57,455 nucleotides of DNA from contig JAJEEO010000004.1 in the NCBI GenBank assembly GCA_022820925.1, positions 1-57,455 on the forward strand, given 5' to 3'. Every line of letters starts with the position of its first letter. Position 1 is the stretch's first letter. The translations under genes were made by a program, and so were the position numbers. A model generated the notes under the pieces. That model saw nothing but the letters and a program-made list of their open reading frames with translations, did no database searches and was not told where the DNA came from. This document shows positions 19,866 to 27,762 of this stretch, piece by piece. The stretch is from Acidimicrobiia bacterium (GTDB taxonomy: Bacteria > Actinomycetota > Acidimicrobiia > Acidimicrobiales > Poriferisodalaceae).

Positions 19866-20279
19866 ATGCCGATGCGGACGAACTGCCGTCACTACGAGAG
19901 CCGGACGTACCCGAACGGCGACACGGTGCGCAAGTGCAATCTCGATCTCGCCCCCGAGGCCCCGTGGCGCTGCCCGGAAGACTGCCCGTCGTACTCGCCC
20001 CGGCGTCTCGATGCCGGCTGGCAGCATGGATCGCTGGGCGTTCAGAACTTCGCCAAAGAGCCCGAGAGCATCGGAGAGGACGACTCCATCGCCGCCTTGC
20101 TCGACGCCGCCGAGGACATCGTGAATGAGGCAGGGCCACGCATTCTCGAAGAGGTCGCCGCCGAGCGTGCTCGGCCGAAGGGCCTCCGGGCGAAAGCACG
20201 CAAGCGCAAGGCCACCAAGAAGGCCCGGCGTGCCCAGCGTCGCCGCGACCGCGACGACCGCAAGGACGGCGAGGTCTGA
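19866..20279 (+). CDS. Small four-cysteine protein in the suf operon, unknown function
   Basis: 137 residues. The N-terminal 45 residues contain four Cys: C7 (TNCRHY), C24 (VRKCNL), C36 and C40 (WRCPEDCPSY), a spacing that could bind Zn or an Fe-S cluster. The middle is acidic and helical (SIAALLDAAEDIVNEAG). The last 35 residues are very basic (KARKRKATKKARRAQRRR). ATG 19866 lies 14 bp after the previous stop, with GGGAGG upstream as a ribosome binding site. No family recognised. Its position between the lyase pair and sufD suggests a role tied to Fe-S assembly or to the operon's metabolism, but this is a guess. Confidence 0.7.
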   Translation: MPMRTNCRHYESRTYPNGDTVRKCNLDLAPEAPWRCPEDCPSYSPRRLDAGWQHGSLGVQNFAKEPESIGEDDSIAALLDAAEDIVNEAGPRILEEVAAERARPKGLRAKARKRKATKKARRAQRRRDRDDRKDGEV

Positions 20280-20309
20280 TCAAGCCCTAGGCCTTGACGG
20301 GCGCGCCGG

Positions 20310-20315
20310 TAGCCT
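20310..20315 (+). promoter_or_regulatory. Putative -10 box (TAGCCT) of sufD
   Basis: TAGCCT, 7 nt upstream of the sufD GTG at 20323. Same box and spacing as upstream of the ABC ATPase at 30804. A secondary promoter inside the operon is possible. A TTGACG at 20294-20299 is too close to serve as a standard -35. Confidence 0.4.
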
Positions 20316-20322
20316 CCGCAGC

Positions 20323-21573
20323 GTGTTCAGCCCCGACCTCGTCGACGCGCTCGACGGTTCCGACGCGTTGGCCAAGCGGCGCCGCGCGGCAGCGGATCGG
20401 GCAGTCGCGAGGGGCCAGCCGTCGTTCACCGAAGAGGTGTGGCGCTACACCCCGATCGACGATCTCGACCCAGCGCAGTATGCCTTCGCGGCGCCGGGCG
20501 GCGCCGCGGGGCCCGCTGGCCTACTGAGCGGTGTCGACGACGGCGCCGCAGCGGTCGTTCACATTGCCAACGGTGCTGTCCTCGACGTGTCGGTGCGAGC
20601 CGACGGCGTCCGCGTGGACACGCTCGGCAGCGGAGCCGACGACCTGATCGGCACGGTGGCGCCCGAGGGCCCCGATGTCTTCGGCGACTGGAACCTCGCG
20701 CTCGCCTCGGCTCCGGTGGCGGTCAGCATCGATCCGAAGGCCGTGCTGACCGCTCCCGTGGTGGTGCACGTCCATACCGACGTCGAGGGGCTGGCATGGT
20801 TTCCCCGGCTCGTCGTGATGGCCGGCCGCACCAGCCAGGCCACCGTGATCGAGCACCACACTGGCGGGAACACGCCCGCACTCATCTGCCCGCTCACCGA
20901 GCTGAGTGTGGGCGACGGCGCACACCTCGGTCACGTCACGGTGCAGGAACTGGGCGAGGACGCCTGGCAGATCGCCAACCTCTGCGCAGACGCGGGCCGC
21001 GACGCCAACCTGCGGATCGGTCATGTGGCGATGGGCGGCGACTACGCCCGGGCCCGCATCGGCATCGACATGACCGGCCGCGGCGGTCACAGCGAGATCG
21101 ACGCCGTGTACTTCGGCCGTGGCACTTCCACGCTCGACTTCCGTACCTTCCAGACGCACGTGGCACCCCACACCACATCTGACCTGCTGTTCAAGGGGGC
21201 GGTCGACGACTACGCCCGGGCCGTCTACACCGGGCTGATCCGCATCGAGGCCGACGCCTCGAACGTCATGGCCGATCAGACCAACCGGAACCTGAAGCTG
21301 TCGCCGAATGCGTGGGCCGAGTCGGTGCCGAACCTCGAGATCGAGAACAGCGACGTGCAGTGCAGCCACGCCTCGTCGATCGGGCCGGTCGACGCCGACC
21401 AGCGCTTCTACCTCGAGAGCCGGGGCGTGCCCACCGACGTGGCCGAGGCACTCGTGGTGCGCGGCTTCTTCGACGAAGTCCTCGATGCGCTGCCGTCTGA
21501 GCAGATCTCGGCGTCGGTGCGCCGGCGCATCGACGAGCTGGTTTCCGACGCCGACTTCGCGGCGGCGCTGTGA
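20323..21573 (+). CDS. sufD: SufD, Fe-S cluster assembly protein
   Basis: 416 residues from GTG 20323 (FSPDLVDAL); the longer open frame upstream to 20125 overlaps the previous gene and reads as shadow. The C-terminal half has SufB/SufD beta-helix signatures: SDLLFKGAVDDYARAVYTGLIRIE, NRNLKLSPNAWAESVPNLEIE, and NSDVQCSHASSIGPVDADQRFYLESRGV. SufD pairs with SufB and SufC in the scaffold and helps iron entry. It follows the 4-Cys protein by about 40 bp and precedes the Rieske gene. Confidence 0.93.
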   Translation: MFSPDLVDALDGSDALAKRRRAAADRAVARGQPSFTEEVWRYTPIDDLDPAQYAFAAPGGAAGPAGLLSGVDDGAAAVVHIANGAVLDVSVRADGVRVDTLGSGADDLIGTVAPEGPDVFGDWNLALASAPVAVSIDPKAVLTAPVVVHVHTDVEGLAWFPRLVVMAGRTSQATVIEHHTGGNTPALICPLTELSVGDGAHLGHVTVQELGEDAWQIANLCADAGRDANLRIGHVAMGGDYARARIGIDMTGRGGHSEIDAVYFGRGTSTLDFRTFQTHVAPHTTSDLLFKGAVDDYARAVYTGLIRIEADASNVMADQTNRNLKLSPNAWAESVPNLEIENSDVQCSHASSIGPVDADQRFYLESRGVPTDVAEALVVRGFFDEVLDALPSEQISASVRRRIDELVSDADFAAAL

Positions 21574-21601
21574 TGAGCTCGACCGGCATGGGGGCGGTGC
21601 A

Positions 21602-21934
21602 ATGAGCGGGACCGGCGACGCCCGCAGCGTCGTGCTATGCCAGCGCGACGACGTGCCCGACGGCGAGGCCCGCCGCTTCGATGTCGAGGGTCACCGCATC
21701 GCGCTCGCACGCATCGGCGACGACTTCTACGCCATCGGCGACCAGTGCAGCCACCAGAACTACTCGCTGGCCGACGGCTGGGTGTGGCCCGACGAGTGCG
21801 CGCTGGAATGCCCCCAGCACTCGTCGAGCTTCGACCTGCGAACGGGCCAGCCGAACTGCTTCCCCGCCACCCAGCCGGTCCCGGTGTATGAGATTCGCAG
21901 CGGCGACGACGGCGTGGCGGTGGTGCTGCCATGA
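21602..21934 (+). CDS. Rieske [2Fe-2S] ferredoxin-like protein of the suf operon
   Basis: 110 residues from ATG 21602. It has a complete Rieske motif: C49-S-H51, 18 residues, C70-P-Q-H73, typical of small dioxygenase-ferredoxin-type proteins. The family carries electrons to oxygenases or reductases in the cytoplasm. In many actinobacteria a Rieske protein of this kind lies between sufD and sufC, as here, and may deliver electrons during cluster assembly (inference). The stop overlaps the sufC start (ATGA). Confidence 0.9.
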   Translation: MSGTGDARSVVLCQRDDVPDGEARRFDVEGHRIALARIGDDFYAIGDQCSHQNYSLADGWVWPDECALECPQHSSSFDLRTGQPNCFPATQPVPVYEIRSGDDGVAVVLP

Positions 21935-22830
21935 GCGCTCCGACCGCCGAGGCCGCGCACACGCTGCGCATCGAAGGACTGCACGCATCGGCGGGCGACA
22001 CCGAGATCCTCCAAGGCGTGGATCTCGAAGTGTCCTCCGGGCGAGTTCACGCAGTCATGGGGCCCAACGGCTCGGGAAAGAGCACACTGGCGCACGTCGT
22101 GATGGGTCGCCCCGGCTACGAGGTCACTGCCGGATCGGTCACCCTCGACGGCGTCGACGTGCTGAGCCTGGCGCCGTGGGAGCGGGCGCAGGCCGGGCTG
22201 TTCCTGGCCATGCAGCATCCGACCGAGGTGCCGGGCGTCTCGGCCGCCCAGGCACTGGCCGAGGCGCTTGCGCTGCGGGCCGGCGATGACGGCCCGAGCG
22301 ATGACCAGCTTGAGCGCACCCGCAGCCTGCTCGAAGCCGAGGCGGCCGCGGTCGGGCTGAAGGCCGAGCTGGTGGCGCGGCCGCTGAACGTCGACATGTC
22401 GGGCGGCGAGAAGAAGCGCAACGAGACAGTCCAGCTCGCCGTGCTGCAGCCCCGCATCGCCATCCTCGACGAGATCGACAGCGGTCTCGACATCGACGCG
22501 CTGCGCGCCTGCGCCAACCGCATCGAGGCGCTGACTGAAGCCGGCTTGGGCGTGCTGGCCATCACGCACTTCACCCGCGTGCTGGAGTACCTCCGGCCCG
22601 ACGAGGTCCACGTGATCGTGGACGGTCGCATCGTGGACTCTGGCGGTCCCGAGCTTGCCGAGGCGCTCGAGGCCGACGGCTACACGCCCTACCTGCCCGA
22701 AGAACCCGATGCCGGCGTGGCGGTGTCCATCGGCGGGCTCGGCAGCACGCCCGCTTCAGGTACGGGGGCATCTGCTCCGGACGATCCATTTGCCGATCCC
22801 TGGGCAGACCCGCTCGACGAGTTGGGCTGA
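21931..22830 (+). CDS. sufC: SufC ATPase, first copy
   Basis: 299 residues. Walker A GPNGSGKST (44-52), signature MSGGEKKRNE, Walker B IAILDEIDSGLDID, and the H-loop ITHFTRVLEYL are all present. SufC is the ABC-type ATPase that drives the SufBCD scaffold. Compared with canonical SufC and with the second copy at 26863, Walker B reads DEIDSG in place of DETDSG. A proline/aspartate-rich tail of about 35 residues (PDDPFADPWADPLDELG) extends the C-terminus. It overlaps the Rieske gene by 4 bp and ends the plus-strand SUF unit. Confidence 0.93.
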   Translation: MSAPTAEAAHTLRIEGLHASAGDTEILQGVDLEVSSGRVHAVMGPNGSGKSTLAHVVMGRPGYEVTAGSVTLDGVDVLSLAPWERAQAGLFLAMQHPTEVPGVSAAQALAEALALRAGDDGPSDDQLERTRSLLEAEAAAVGLKAELVARPLNVDMSGGEKKRNETVQLAVLQPRIAILDEIDSGLDIDALRACANRIEALTEAGLGVLAITHFTRVLEYLRPDEVHVIVDGRIVDSGGPELAEALEADGYTPYLPEEPDAGVAVSIGGLGSTPASGTGASAPDDPFADPWADPLDELG

Positions 22831-22943
22831 GCGCGGCTGAGCATCGCTCGGCGCCTGCCCTCGCCGACAGCGCATATTGAGCTTTCGATGTACGCGCCGG
22901 TTGGTGTTGACTGGGCAAGGGGAATCCTGGGGAGGGTGATCCG

Positions 22944-23240
22944 ATGGCACGAGAGCTGTTGACGCAGGACGAACTGAGCGAACTCGCCGCCGAGCTCGAA
23001 GCTTGGGATGTGTCGGGCAGCGAACTGCGCCGCACCTTCCGCTTCGGGAACTTCGTGGAGGCGTTCGGCTTCATGGCCGCCGCCGCCTTGGTGGCCGAGA
23101 AGATGGACCACCATCCCAACTGGTCGAACGTGTACAGCACGGTGGAGGTCGCGCTGAACACGCACGACCGCGGCGGCGTGACCGAGCTGGACGCCGCGCT
23201 GGCCCGTGCGATGGACGGCCTAGCGGGCGCCGCGGGCTGA
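22944..23240 (+). CDS. Pterin-4a-carbinolamine dehydratase
   Basis: 98 residues with a strong ribosome binding site (GGGGAGGG about 6 nt before ATG 22944). The PCD/DCoH motif is clear: [20 protein letters not shown], with the two active-site His, then [11 protein letters not shown]. The enzyme dehydrates 4a-hydroxytetrahydropterin to quinonoid dihydropterin. In bacteria lacking aromatic hydroxylases the family has been linked to molybdopterin or folate chemistry; a molybdopterin protein lies at 33493, but a link is speculative. Confidence 0.9.
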   Translation: MARELLTQDELSELAAELEAWDVSGSELRRTFRFGNFVEAFGFMAAAALVAEKMDHHPNWSNVYSTVEVALNTHDRGGVTELDAALARAMDGLAGAAG

Positions 23241-23250
23241 CTGGCGCTCG

Positions 23251-23805
23251 ATGCGACTGCCACGCCTCCAGCGGCGCGCCATATCGGACCGCCCCGAGCG
23301 TCCCGCGCCCGCGCCCGTCGTGGAGGGCACCATCGAGTCGAAGCCGGGCGTGCGCCGGATGCTGCACCAGCTCTTCGAGTTCTGGGTGCGGCTGCGACCT
23401 GCGAGAGTCACGCTCGGCGTGCGCGGCCTAGTGGTCGACCACAAGGGCCGCGTCTGCCTGGTGCGCCACACCTATCGGGACGGCTGGTTCCTGCCCGGCG
23501 GCGGCGTCAAGACCCGCGAGGCGCTGGTCGAGGCGGTGGCGCGGGAGCTGCGCGAGGAAACCGGTGTCGTGGTCGCCGAAACGCCCCAGAACGTGCTCGG
23601 CGTGTACTCCTCGCGCCATGGCAACCGCAGCGACCACATCGTCGTATTCGTGGTGACCGACTGGCGTGTCGAGGAGTCGGTCTCGCCCGAGATCGCCGAG
23701 GTGGCCTTCTTCCCACCCGGCGAACTGCCTCCAGGCACCACACCAGGCACCTCACGCCGCATCTCTGAATGGATGACAGGAGTCCCCCCCGGCCACCGCT
23801 GGTAG
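23251..23805 (+). CDS. Nudix hydrolase
   Basis: 184 residues. The Nudix box is complete: GGGVKTREALVEAVARELRE then ETGV (pattern GX5EX7REUXEEXGU), preceded by GWFLPGG. These enzymes hydrolyse nucleoside diphosphates linked to another group, using Mg2+. Residues 1-45 form a basic, proline-rich extension. It starts 10 bp after the pterin dehydratase gene, so the two are likely co-transcribed. Substrate unknown. Confidence 0.87.
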   Translation: MRLPRLQRRAISDRPERPAPAPVVEGTIESKPGVRRMLHQLFEFWVRLRPARVTLGVRGLVVDHKGRVCLVRHTYRDGWFLPGGGVKTREALVEAVARELREETGVVVAETPQNVLGVYSSRHGNRSDHIVVFVVTDWRVEESVSPEIAEVAFFPPGELPPGTTPGTSRRISEWMTGVPPGHRW

Positions 23806-23828
23806 CGCCGTTGGCCTCCGCCGGACTG

Positions 23829-25019
23829 CTAGAGGCGCGGGGTGCGGGGTGGGTGGCCCATGAGGATGCGGCCGTAGGCCTCGAGGGCGGGGTCGAGCGC
23901 TGTGATTGCGTGCATGTTGATGGCTTGCAGGTCGGCTTGGAGGCGGCCAATGCGGTTGGAATCGCGCACGCCGCGACCGCCGGTGGCCAGGTAGAGCGTC
24001 TGGACGGCTTCGAGGCAGCGGCGGACGGCGTACGCGCAGTCCAGACGGACCCTTGCCCGCAGCGGCAGCTCCAGAGCCTCATCGTTGCGTGCGGTGTCGA
24101 TCAACAGCTCGGCGGTGCGGCGCATCAGCAGCTCGCCTTGGTCGACGAGTGCGTGAGCTTCGGCGAACTGGCGGTGAGTCAGCGGCCAGTCGGTCTGCAG
24201 CACGTCGACGTGGCTGATGATCTTGCCTTCAACTTCTTCAGCGAATGCGAACAGTGACGCCCGAGCGGCGCCCAGAGCTGGCGGCACCAGCGCGTATGCC
24301 AGCGTCGGCATGAGCGAGCTGCGCTGGATCCAGCCGCGATTGCGGGCCATGCCCGGCGTCTGGCCTGACGCCAGCACATCGCCGCGAATGAAGCGGTGCT
24401 CGGGTACAAATGCGTCCTTCACCACGATGCTGCTGCTGCCGGTGGCCCGCAGCCCACTGGAGTGCCAGTCGTCGAGTGCCGAGACATCGTCGGCGGGAAG
24501 CACGAACATGCCCGAGACCAGTCCGTCGCCATCTGGTGATGGGAAGTGGCCGCCCAGGATGACCCAGCCGGCGTGATCGATGCCCGAGCCGAACGGCCAA
24601 AAGCCGCTCAGCGTCCAGCCGCCGTCGACGGGCACCGCGTCGCCTCGGTCGACCAGCACACCGGCCACGTAGACGTCGGGTCCGTCGCCGTAGATCTCGC
24701 CTTGGCACTCATCGGGCCAGTGGCCCACCAGCCAGGCGTGCGCATTGCCGACGCACGCGTGCCAGGCAGTCGAGGGGCAGCCCTCAGCCAGTGCCGCATT
24801 CACTTCGAGGTAGGTGATCCAGTCGAGCTCTTGTCCGCCGTTGGCGCTCGGCTGGCCGATCGTCATCAGCTCGGCGCCGCGCAACTCGTCGATGACGTCG
24901 GGCTCCACACGGCGAGCCCAGGGGTCGGCCGCTGTCCGGGCAGCCAGTTTCGGCGCGAGCTGCCGCGCTCGCTCGACGAGTTCACCGCGTCGCTCGGCCT
25001 CCTCAGACACAGTCCCCAT
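23829..25019 (-). CDS. Acyl-CoA dehydrogenase-fold flavin monooxygenase (HsaA / HpaC2-like)
   Basis: 396 residues. It has the acyl-CoA dehydrogenase fold, but the motifs are those of the two-component flavin-dependent monooxygenase branch: LMTIGQPSANGGQELDW near the N-terminus, GGWTLSGFWPFGSGIDHAGWVILGG in the middle domain, GLRATGSSSIVVKDAFVPEH, and LYLATGGRGVRDSN near the C-terminus. This branch hydroxylates phenols or steroid ring intermediates using reduced flavin from a partner reductase. No reductase gene is adjacent. ATG 25019 is the likely start. It is convergent with the Nudix gene. Substrate not predictable. Confidence 0.75.
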   Translation of the reverse strand: MGTVSEEAERRGELVERARQLAPKLAARTAADPWARRVEPDVIDELRGAELMTIGQPSANGGQELDWITYLEVNAALAEGCPSTAWHACVGNAHAWLVGHWPDECQGEIYGDGPDVYVAGVLVDRGDAVPVDGGWTLSGFWPFGSGIDHAGWVILGGHFPSPDGDGLVSGMFVLPADDVSALDDWHSSGLRATGSSSIVVKDAFVPEHRFIRGDVLASGQTPGMARNRGWIQRSSLMPTLAYALVPPALGAARASLFAFAEEVEGKIISHVDVLQTDWPLTHRQFAEAHALVDQGELLMRRTAELLIDTARNDEALELPLRARVRLDCAYAVRRCLEAVQTLYLATGGRGVRDSNRIGRLQADLQAINMHAITALDPALEAYGRILMGHPPRTPRL

Positions 25020-25087
25020 AGAAGCAGGCTCCGCAGATTCGGCGCAGGTCTAGCGACGCGACCCGGCGAGCCGATGCGTTCGGGCCC

Positions 25088-25588
25088 TCAACTCGCACCG
25101 ACCGTCTCGTCGAGGCCGGTGGCGAGCGCGTTCCAGCCGAGTGTGGCGCACTTGATGCGCACCGGGAACTTCACGACGCCGCGCAGTGCCTCTAGATCGC
25201 CGAGTCGCAACGTCCCGTCATTGGCGCCGGCAGCGTCGGATGCGCCGTCAAGCGCCTCACTGCCGTCACCGCCGATCGATTCCTCGTGGATCGACATCAT
25301 GGCCTTGAAGGCCCGGGTGAGGTCGCGGATCTCGTCGGTTGACTTGCCGATCACCGCTGACGACATCATCGACGCCGAGGCCTGGCTGATCGAGCAGCCC
25401 TGTCCTCCCACCCGCAGGTCGGTCACGGTGTCGCCGTCCATCTCGAAGGTCAGCACCACCTCATCCCCGCAGAGCGGGTTGAATCCCTCGCTGCGGTGCG
25501 CCGGCGGGCATTCCAGCTCGCCGCGATTGCGCGGGTTCCGGTAGTGGTCGAGGATGATCTCCCGGTACAGGTCTTCGAGCCCAGCCAT
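25088..25588 (-). CDS. sufU: SufU, sulfur-transfer protein
   Basis: 166 residues. IscU/NifU N-terminal fold with the three ligand Cys and Asp: C40 and D42 (NPLCGDEV), C65 (GGQGCSIS), C147 (RIKCATLGW). The extra segment between residues 100 and 135 is typical of Gram-positive SufU, which binds Zn and accepts persulfide sulfur from SufS rather than acting as a scaffold. It follows sufS by 30 bp on the same strand. Confidence 0.92.
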   Translation of the reverse strand: MAGLEDLYREIILDHYRNPRNRGELECPPAHRSEGFNPLCGDEVVLTFEMDGDTVTDLRVGGQGCSISQASASMMSSAVIGKSTDEIRDLTRAFKAMMSIHEESIGGDGSEALDGASDAAGANDGTLRLGDLEALRGVVKFPVRIKCATLGWNALATGLDETVGAS

Positions 25589-25618
25589 CGGATCCTGCTT
25601 CGTCCCGGTCCGTCGCCT

Positions 25619-26866
25619 CTAGCGGCCGAACAGCGCGCCGACCTCGTCGAGCGCCTCGGCCAGCGAATCTATGTCGGAAGTGTCGTTGTACACGTACAGC
25701 GAGGCTCGCGTCGTGGCGGTGACGCCGAGGCATCGCATGAGCGGCTTGGCGCAGTGGTGGCCGGCACGGACGCACACGCCGCTCTGGTCGAGCACTTGGG
25801 AGATGTCATGCGGGTGGACGTCGCGGTACACGAACGACAGCACGCCGCCGCGCTGCGCCGGCTCAGACGGACCGTGCACGGTGATGTCGTCGCCGTGGCG
25901 ATCGGTGAGCGTCCGCAGGGCGTAGCCGGTGAGGCTGACCTCGTGGGCTCGCACGGCATCCATGCCCAGCCCCTCCAGGTATCTCACCGCAGCCCCGAGG
26001 CCCACGATCTCGGCGATGGGCGGCGTGCCCGCCTCGAACTTGTGCGGCACCGTGTTGGGTCGGAAGCCTTCCTTGGTGACGTCGAGGATCATCTCGCCGC
26101 CGCCCAGGAACGGCGGCATGGCGTCGAGCAGCTCCATGCGAGCCCACAGCACGCCCACACCGGTCGGGCCGCACATCTTGTGACCGGTGAACACCATGAA
26201 GTCGGCGCCCAGCGCCCCCACATCAGTGGGCAGGTGCGGCACGTACTGGCTGGCGTCCACGCTGAGCAGTGCGCCGGCGTCGTGAGCGGCGGCCGCGAGG
26301 CGGGGGATCGGGTTGAGCGTGCCGAGCACATTGCTCATGGCGGTCACCGACAGCAGCTTCGCCCCATCGAGCAGGCGGTCGAGGTCGGTGAGGTCCAAGC
26401 AGCCGTCGTGGGTGATCGGGATCCAGCGGATCTCACAACCGCGCTCGGCGGCCAGGATGTGCCACGGCACGATGTTGGCGTGGTGCTCCATCTCGGTGAG
26501 CACGATCGCGTCGGCCGGGCCGAGGTTCGAGCCGCCCCACGAGCGGGCCACCAGGTTCATGGCCTCGGTGGCGTTCTTGGTGAACACGATTTCGTCGGCG
26601 CTGGGGGCTGAGATGAACCGGGCGACGTCTGCCCGCGCAGCTTCCATCAGCTCGGTCGCGGCCGCGGCGATCTCGTACGCGCCGCGGTGAACGTTGGCGT
26701 TGACCGTGCGGTAGTAGTCGTCCATGGCGTCGAGCACCGCCGCCGGCTTCTGCGACGACGCCGCAGAGTCGAGATAGACGATCGGACGGCCGTGGACGCT
26801 GCGCTCGAGCAGCGGGAATTGCGACTTCACTGCCCCGTCGATCTCGGGGCTGACCCGGGCGCTCAC
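25619..26866 (-). CDS. sufS: SufS cysteine desulfurase
   Basis: 415 residues from GTG 26866, whose GTGA overlaps the stop of the upstream sufC copy; the much longer open frame upstream is a shadow of that gene. PLP-dependent class V aminotransferase fold: NATEAMNLV, TEMEHHANIVPW, Schiff-base lysine K230 in FTGHKMCGPTG, and catalytic C372 in VRAGHHCAKPL. SufS removes sulfur from cysteine and passes the persulfide to SufU, encoded next. Confidence 0.94.
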   Translation of the reverse strand: MSARVSPEIDGAVKSQFPLLERSVHGRPIVYLDSAASSQKPAAVLDAMDDYYRTVNANVHRGAYEIAAAATELMEAARADVARFISAPSADEIVFTKNATEAMNLVARSWGGSNLGPADAIVLTEMEHHANIVPWHILAAERGCEIRWIPITHDGCLDLTDLDRLLDGAKLLSVTAMSNVLGTLNPIPRLAAAAHDAGALLSVDASQYVPHLPTDVGALGADFMVFTGHKMCGPTGVGVLWARMELLDAMPPFLGGGEMILDVTKEGFRPNTVPHKFEAGTPPIAEIVGLGAAVRYLEGLGMDAVRAHEVSLTGYALRTLTDRHGDDITVHGPSEPAQRGGVLSFVYRDVHPHDISQVLDQSGVCVRAGHHCAKPLMRCLGVTATTRASLYVYNDTSDIDSLAEALDEVGALFGR

Positions 26867-27684
26867 GCCGCCGCCTTCTGCTCGAACGGCTCGTAGCCGT
26901 CTCGTTCCAGCTCGGCGGCGAGCTCCGGGCCGCCTGAGGCCACGATCTGCCCGTCGACCAGCACGTGGACGTAGTCGGGCTCGATCTCGCCCAGCAGGCG
27001 CTCGTAGTGGGTGATGAGCACCACGCCCATGTGCGGCCGCTCGGCACGAACCTGCTGCAGACCGGTGGCCACCACCCGCAGCGCGTCGATGTCGAGGCCC
27101 GAATCGGTCTCGTCGAGCACAGCCACGTCGGGCTCGAGCAGGGCGAGCTGCAGGATCTCGTTGCGCTTGCGCTCGCCGCCGCTGAAGCCCTCGTTGAGGT
27201 AGCGGTCCATGAACGACTCGTCCATGCCCAGCCGTGACATCCACTCGCCCATGGCGACATAGATCTCGATGGCCGACACGTCCTCGCCGCGCCGTGCCGA
27301 GACCGCCTGGCGCAGGAAGTTGCGCACCGACACACCCGGGATGTGCTGCGGATACTGGAACGCCAGGAACAGCCCGGCCTTCGAGCGGGCGTCGGGATCC
27401 CACTCGGCCACGTCGTCGCCGCGGTAGCGGATCTCCCCGCCGGTCACCTCGTACTCCGGCGAGCCCAGGATCGTGGTGGCCAGCGTCGACTTGCCCGACC
27501 CGTTGGGGCCCATGATGGCGTGGCATTCGCCCGCGTGGACCACCAGATCCACACCGCGCAGGATCTGCGGCCCGTCGACTGCTCGTACGCCCAAGCCGTC
27601 GATCTCGAAGAGCGGTGTACCTGATGCGGCGTCCGGCCCTGTGCTGGCTGTCGCGCCTTGCGGCGCGGTGTCGCCCTGTGCCAT
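26863..27684 (-). CDS. sufC: SufC ATPase, second copy
   Basis: 273 residues from ATG 27684, placed 7 nt after a TACACT box. Walker A GPNGSGKST, signature FSGGERKRNE, Walker B VAVLDETDSGLDID and ITHYERLL are canonical for SufC. It heads the minus-strand unit sufC-sufS-sufU. Having a SufC in each of two facing SUF units about 4 kb apart is unusual. The two copies differ in the signature, Walker B and C-terminal tail, so they are not a recent duplication. Confidence 0.93.
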   Translation of the reverse strand: MAQGDTAPQGATASTGPDAASGTPLFEIDGLGVRAVDGPQILRGVDLVVHAGECHAIMGPNGSGKSTLATTILGSPEYEVTGGEIRYRGDDVAEWDPDARSKAGLFLAFQYPQHIPGVSVRNFLRQAVSARRGEDVSAIEIYVAMGEWMSRLGMDESFMDRYLNEGFSGGERKRNEILQLALLEPDVAVLDETDSGLDIDALRVVATGLQQVRAERPHMGVVLITHYERLLGEIEPDYVHVLVDGQIVASGGPELAAELERDGYEPFEQKAAA

Positions 27685-27691
27685 CAACCGC

Positions 27692-27719
27692 AGTGTATGG
27701 CTGGCCCCAAATGCCTCAA
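27692..27719 (-). promoter_or_regulatory. Putative promoter of sufC-sufS-sufU, leaderless type
   Basis: On the minus strand TTGAGG (27719-27714), a 16-bp spacer, TACACT (27697-27692), then 7 nt to the ATG at 27684. It lies in the 78-bp gap after the M20 peptidase gene. Confidence 0.55.
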
Positions 27720-27762
27720 CCGGCGCCCCCGATGTGGGCCCGTCAGTCCGGAAGTGCCGCCG

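Noticed and set aside
25619..27526. 635-residue version of SufS
   Set aside because: The N-terminal 220 residues are an Arg/Ala-rich shadow of the overlapping sufC. GTG 26866 with the GTGA overlap gives a standard 415-residue SufS.
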